Of a stretch of 8,836 nucleotides of DNA, positions 5,931 to 8,836 are shown one piece after another. Where the stretch lies: the NCBI GenBank assembly GCA_003641405.1, contig QNAF01000101.1, positions 1 through 8,836 of the forward strand, given 5' to 3'. Both the position numbers and the translations under genes were made by a program. Under the pieces are notes generated by a model. That model was not told the DNA's origin. It saw nothing but the letters and a program-made list of their open reading frames with translations, and ran no database searches. This stretch comes from Candidatus Zixiibacteriota bacterium. GTDB taxonomy: Bacteria; Zixibacteria; MSB-5A5; GN15; FEB-12. Position 1 is the stretch's first letter; every line of letters starts with the position of its first letter.

Positions 5931-6383
5931 TTTGAGTCGCTCAACAACAGTAGTGGCAATTCCTTGAAGCATCTCTTTGTCCTCTGCCGTGAAATGGCCA
6001 GGGCAGTCGGAGTCAATGTCTATCTCTCCCAAACAGTTTGCACCGTCCATAAGAGGCACCACGATTTCTGAGCGGGTCGAAAGAGAGCAGGCCAGGAATC
6101 GGGAATCACAGCGAACATCATCCGCTATGATTGTTTTTTTCTGCGAAGCCGCAGCTCCGCAAATACCGGTATTGAGATCAATTCGCGCATGCTGTGTTTC
6201 TGGCCCGACATATGCTTCCACCTCAAGCACCCCGTTTCGCAGCATATAGAAACCGGTCCAGTTGTGATTCTCAGAGAATCCGTCAATGAGCTTGGCCGCC
6301 TCAAGCAGGATCTCATTCTCGGTTTCTGCTTCGGCGATGGCCACGCGAACGCTCTCGATCAGTTGTCTTCTGTTCGGGCTCAC
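5904..6383 (-). CDS. Free methionine-(R)-sulfoxide reductase-like GAF domain protein (fRMsr family)
   Basis: The 159-residue cytoplasmic protein is a single GAF domain of the size of fRMsr, which reduces free methionine-(R)-sulfoxide with thioredoxin. Comparison from memory with the E. coli enzyme shows the substrate-pocket residues in place: Trp42 and Tyr46 (NWTGFY), Glu106 (TRSEIVVP), Asp122 and Asp124 (EIDIDSD). The cysteines corresponding to Cys94 and Cys118 are also present: Cys75 in GICG and Cys99 in FLACSLS. The equivalent of the resolving Cys84 is His65, and there are extra cysteines at 92 and 117. Activity is therefore likely but its cysteine chemistry may differ. The start is GTG 6383, overlapping the upstream UroD-like stop as GTGA; AGGAAGG seven bases upstream supports it. 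The last residues (GLLRNP) and the stop come from the right arm of the inverted-repeat element. Confidence 0.85.
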   Translation of the reverse strand: MSPNRRQLIESVRVAIAEAETENEILLEAAKLIDGFSENHNWTGFYMLRNGVLEVEAYVGPETQHARIDLNTGICGAAASQKKTIIADDVRCDSRFLACSLSTRSEIVVPLMDGANCLGEIDIDSDCPGHFTAEDKEMLQGIATTVVERLKAMGLLRNP

Positions 6384-7384
6384 CGGAGCGCCTTCCTGAT
6401 TGCGTACAGATTCTCCCTAGGGACTTCCGGTGGTACTACGCAGCCGGGACCGATGATCAAACGTGTTGACTGATAACGATCCCTGAGTTCGTCCATTCTC
6501 CGCGCAATCTCGTCTGGAGAACTCTGACGCAACCAGCGTTCCTGCTCAATTCCACCCAGCATTACGCCATTATCGAGTGCCGTCTCAGCTTCTTCAAGAC
6601 TAAGGTTCGTTTCGTCGCTGCTGTCCCAGTTGTAGATCGCGGCATTGTAGCTGTCTATCTTTGCCAGTTCCCTCAAGTAATTGTTGCCGCCGCAGACATG
6701 CAGGATATTGATAGCGTCTGATTCGGCCGCGGCTACTACTTCAAGATCATACGGTACGCCGAACTGCTGGTACTCTTCCCAGGACAGCATATCGCTTGAG
6801 GCCCACTGAAGGGTAGCGAAAAACAGGCCATCCGCCCCGGCGTTTCGGAGTTCGCTGGCGTACGCTACGTATGTATCCGTGATGGCTCGAAGTGCCTTGT
6901 GCACTTTTTCGGGGGAATTGCGGATATGATCTACAAACGCCGATTTGTCTTCAATCATCCGACCGGCAATAGCAAGCGGCGAAAACAGGGTCATCATGAT
7001 TGGTAGTTCCCGATCCGATTTCTTGCGAATAGAAGAAACAACCTTAAGATGCTCAGCCAGAGCGGGAGCGCTCGGTGAATTGGCCGTTATCTCGGACCAG
7101 TCATCTACTGTCTTGATCGGAAAGTTAACTTTGTCGTGCTTGCGAAACTCGTTATGGGACCAATTTGATTGCAATCCCCAGTCTTCTAAATGGAAATCCG
7201 CTCGTGGGTTGATCTTCATGAAGTCCCAGTCGAACTCTTTCTGGAAGGCAAGCATGGCGTCGGTCGTTCCCTCCGCGGAGTGCTCCGCGTGGAAGAAATG
7301 ACGCCAGAAAGATGCCGCGTGCCGGTCGGGACGTTCTCCGGCAATTATCATCTGAAGACGTTCGCGATGAGAACAGTTTGTCAT
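6380..7384 (-). CDS. Uroporphyrinogen decarboxylase-family protein, MtaA/CmuA-like (probable corrinoid/methyl-transfer enzyme)
   Basis: The 334-residue TIM-barrel protein belongs to the UroD superfamily but is not HemE: the RQAGRY substrate-binding segment at the N-terminus is absent (the sequence there is HAASFWRHFF). It carries His229-x-Cys231 (ILHVCGG) and Cys315 (GPGCVVPPEVP), the zinc ligands used by methylcobamide:thiol methyltransferases such as MtaA and MtbA to activate a thiol. Other family blocks are ERLQMIIAGERPDR (8-21), FDWDFMKINPRADFHLEDWG (51-70), GADGLFFATLQWAS (183-196) and a GGIEQ strand (277-281). The physiological methyl donor and acceptor are unknown; no corrinoid protein is adjacent. 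ATG 7384 is preceded by AGGA eight bases upstream. Its TGA overlaps the GTG of the downstream fRMsr-like gene by four bases, so the two are translationally coupled and driven by the promoter near 7443-7471. Confidence 0.87.
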   Translation of the reverse strand: MTNCSHRERLQMIIAGERPDRHAASFWRHFFHAEHSAEGTTDAMLAFQKEFDWDFMKINPRADFHLEDWGLQSNWSHNEFRKHDKVNFPIKTVDDWSEITANSPSAPALAEHLKVVSSIRKKSDRELPIMMTLFSPLAIAGRMIEDKSAFVDHIRNSPEKVHKALRAITDTYVAYASELRNAGADGLFFATLQWASSDMLSWEEYQQFGVPYDLEVVAAAESDAINILHVCGGNNYLRELAKIDSYNAAIYNWDSSDETNLSLEEAETALDNGVMLGGIEQERWLRQSSPDEIARRMDELRDRYQSTRLIIGPGCVVPPEVPRENLYAIRKALR

Positions 7385-7442
7385 ACCAAGGTCCTAGAAT
7401 TCCGAGGTTTTGACTGCGGTCGGGCAGCCATGGGAAAGAATC

Positions 7443-7471
7443 AATATAGGTGGGCATCCCCAGTTGGTCAA
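7443..7471 (-). promoter_or_regulatory. Sigma-70-type promoter for the UroD-like/fRMsr operon
   Basis: On the minus strand TTGACC (7466-7471) and TATATT (7443-7448) each match the consensus at five of six positions and are separated by exactly 17 bp. Transcription would start near 7436, giving a leader of about 50 bases before ATG 7384. The rest of the 204-bp divergent gap (7385-7588) shows no clear promoter for the regulator gene on the plus strand. Confidence 0.55.
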
Positions 7472-7588
7472 TCGCGTGCCCAAAGAATGAGCAATGTATG
7501 AACCCTGCATTCAGGCCACCGGTCAGGCTGCCGAAAGTTGGTACCATACATGAGAAAGAAGGGATTTGTACACCTTTAGGGAACCATT

Positions 7589-8836
7589 ATGTCAAGTAGG
7601 ATTCTAGTCATAGATGATGAAGACTCCATGTGTAGTTTCATGGAGATCATGCTGACGAAGGAAGGCTATAATGTAGCCACCACGACGTCGGGTGGCGAAG
7701 GTGTGGCTCGTTTGCGTAATGAGAACTACGACCTGGTGATCGCAGACCTGAACATGCCTGAGATGACTGGAATCGACGTCCTTAAAGAAGTTAAGTCGTT
7801 CAAGAATGATCAAGAGCTGATTGTCATGACAGCGTTTGCGTCGGTTGATACGGCCATTGAAGCGATGAAGCAGGGAGCGGCAGATTATATTACCAAACCG
7901 TTCAAGGTGGATGAAATAAAACTGATAATCGAGAAATCGATCAATCGCAGGAAGCTCATCGGAGAGAACACTTCTCTGAAAAAGCAACTGCAGAGTGCAA
8001 ACTCATTCGACAAGTTCATTGGCAAGTCCGAGGCAGTTATCAGGATGAAGAAGCTGGCCGAGAGAGTGGCCGGGTCTGATTCCACGGTGCTCATTCGCGG
8101 TGAATCCGGCACCGGTAAGGACCTGATCGCTCGTGCAATGCACCATTTGTCGCCGCGTTGCGGTGGTCCGTTTGTTATGATTAACTGCGCGGCCCTGCCC
8201 GAGACTCTGCTGGAGACCGAATTATTCGGTCACAAGAAGGGGGCTTTCACAGGTGCCATGAAAGACAAGGACGGACTATTCAAAGTAGCCAGTGGCGGAA
8301 CATTCTTTCTCGATGAAGTAGGTAATATGTCTCTGGCTATTCAGATGAAGCTGTTGCGTGTCCTTGAGGATAAGAAGATTACCCCGGTAGGCGAGACCAA
8401 ACCTGTCGACGTGGACGTGCGCTTGGTGGCCGCCACCAACGCCGATCTGGATGAAGACGTGCGCGCGGGGAGATTTCGGGCGGATTTGTTCTATCGCCTC
8501 AATGTCATTCCGATTCATATCCCGCCCCTGAGAGAGAGACGCGATGACATCCCGGTTCTGGTTGATAGCTTCATCGAGCGGTTCTGTAAGAAAATGAACA
8601 TGTCTGCAAAGCTGGCATCCGATGAAGCAATGTCTCTGTTGATAGGATATGATTGGCCGGGTAATGTTCGGGAATTGGAGAATATCATAGAGCGGGCCGT
8701 GCTGCTAAATCGATCAGATCGTCTGGAACCTGTCGATCTTCCGGAGAAGCTTGCACAACCCGCATCAACTCACGTGGTGAAAGAAAGTAACCCGGATACG
8801 CCCACGCTGGAGTCAATCGAGAAGGCATACATACAC
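7589..8836 (+). CDS. NtrC-family sigma-54-dependent response regulator; 3' end outside window
   Basis: The first 416 residues of a cytoplasmic transcription activator are encoded. A receiver domain (about 3-118) has the acidic pair Asp9-Asp10, phospho-acceptor Asp53 (VIADLNMP), Thr81 and Lys103 (TKPF). After a linker comes a sigma-54 AAA+ domain (about 142-370) with Walker A GESGTGKD (171-178), the sigma-54 contact loop GAFTGA (218-223), Walker B GGTFFLDE (236-243), arginine-rich FRADLFYRLN (296-305) and the sensor-II block WPGNVRELEN (356-365). All residues needed for phosphorylation, ATP hydrolysis and sigma-54 engagement are present. The C-terminal Fis-type helix-turn-helix is just beginning (TLESIEKAYIH) when the window ends. 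ATG 7589 follows TTTAGGGA with a six-base spacing. No histidine kinase gene is in the window; it may lie downstream. Confidence 0.95.
   Translation, partial: MSSRILVIDDEDSMCSFMEIMLTKEGYNVATTTSGGEGVARLRNENYDLVIADLNMPEMTGIDVLKEVKSFKNDQELIVMTAFASVDTAIEAMKQGAADYITKPFKVDEIKLIIEKSINRRKLIGENTSLKKQLQSANSFDKFIGKSEAVIRMKKLAERVAGSDSTVLIRGESGTGKDLIARAMHHLSPRCGGPFVMINCAALPETLLETELFGHKKGAFTGAMKDKDGLFKVASGGTFFLDEVGNMSLAIQMKLLRVLEDKKITPVGETKPVDVDVRLVAATNADLDEDVRAGRFRADLFYRLNVIPIHIPPLRERRDDIPVLVDSFIERFCKKMNMSAKLASDEAMSLLIGYDWPGNVRELENIIERAVLLNRSDRLEPVDLPEKLAQPASTHVVKESNPDTPTLESIEKAYIH

Noticed and set aside
6380..7384. Annotation as HemE uroporphyrinogen decarboxylase
   Set aside because: The conserved RQAGRY segment of true UroD is absent and zinc ligands of the methyltransferase branch are present.
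7152..7547. Overlapping open frames on both strands around the divergent gap (7152-7547 minus, 7190-7501 plus)
   Set aside because: They overlap the well-supported UroD-like gene in other frames, have no recognisable domain and low-complexity compositions typical of shadows.
7385..7588. Sigma-54 promoter (TGGCAC-N5-TTGCA) upstream of the NtrC-type regulator suggesting autoregulation
   Set aside because: The closest string, TGGTAC near 7540, lacks the GC of the -12 element at the required distance.
1..8836. CRISPR array, prophage, toxin-antitoxin or other defence system
   Set aside because: No regularly spaced direct repeats, integrase, phage structural genes or toxin-antitoxin pairs are visible on either strand.

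Overview
The window looks like ordinary chromosomal DNA from an uncultured, free-living bacterium of moderate GC content (about half by eye). It is gene-dense, with short intergenic gaps, Shine-Dalgarno-type starts, ATG/GTG start codons and a sigma-54 enhancer-binding regulator. The combination of an archaeal-type split methylmalonyl-CoA mutase, a GTDC1/QTMAN-like glycosyltransferase and a UroD-like corrinoid-methyltransferase relative would fit an FCB-group or candidate-phylum bacterium (Zixibacteria-like). That placement is only an impression; no rRNA or marker gene is present to confirm it.

Layout. 1-1825 (+) is a compact methylmalonyl-CoA operon: the 3' part of the B12-independent catalytic subunit of methylmalonyl-CoA mutase, an overlapping small lipoprotein gene, and methylmalonyl-CoA epimerase. 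1851-3699 (-) holds three membrane-protein genes. In transcription order they are a CPBP/Rce1-type intramembrane protease, a 54-residue LiaI/LiaF-like two-helix protein, and a single-pass membrane protein ending in a RanBP2-like zinc finger. 3824-5801 (+) is a two-gene operon: a bacterial homologue of tRNA-queuosine mannosyltransferase (GTDC1/DUF3524) followed 7 bp later by an EamA/DMT transporter.

5904-7384 (-) is a translationally coupled pair: a UroD-family protein with the zinc motif of corrinoid-protein:thiol methyltransferases, then a free methionine-(R)-sulfoxide reductase-like GAF protein. A good sigma-70-type promoter is visible in front of the pair. Between the convergent DMT and GAF genes lies a 77-bp element with near-perfect 15-bp terminal inverted repeats flanked by ATAG/ATAG. 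It supplies the last codons and stop codon of the GAF gene. 7589-8836 (+) is the first 416 codons of an NtrC-type sigma-54 response regulator that runs off the end of the window.

Functionally, the first operon interconverts succinyl-CoA and methylmalonyl-CoA (propionate metabolism). The remaining blocks are separate housekeeping or accessory units: membrane proteolysis, possible tRNA queuosine decoration plus transport, methyl transfer/methionine repair, and sigma-54 regulation. I did not find a CRISPR array, phage, toxin-antitoxin or evident defence system. The points most worth a second look are the QTMAN homologue with its transporter, the 77-bp inverted-repeat element, the coupled UroD-like/fRMsr pair with a changed cysteine set, and the zinc-finger membrane protein.
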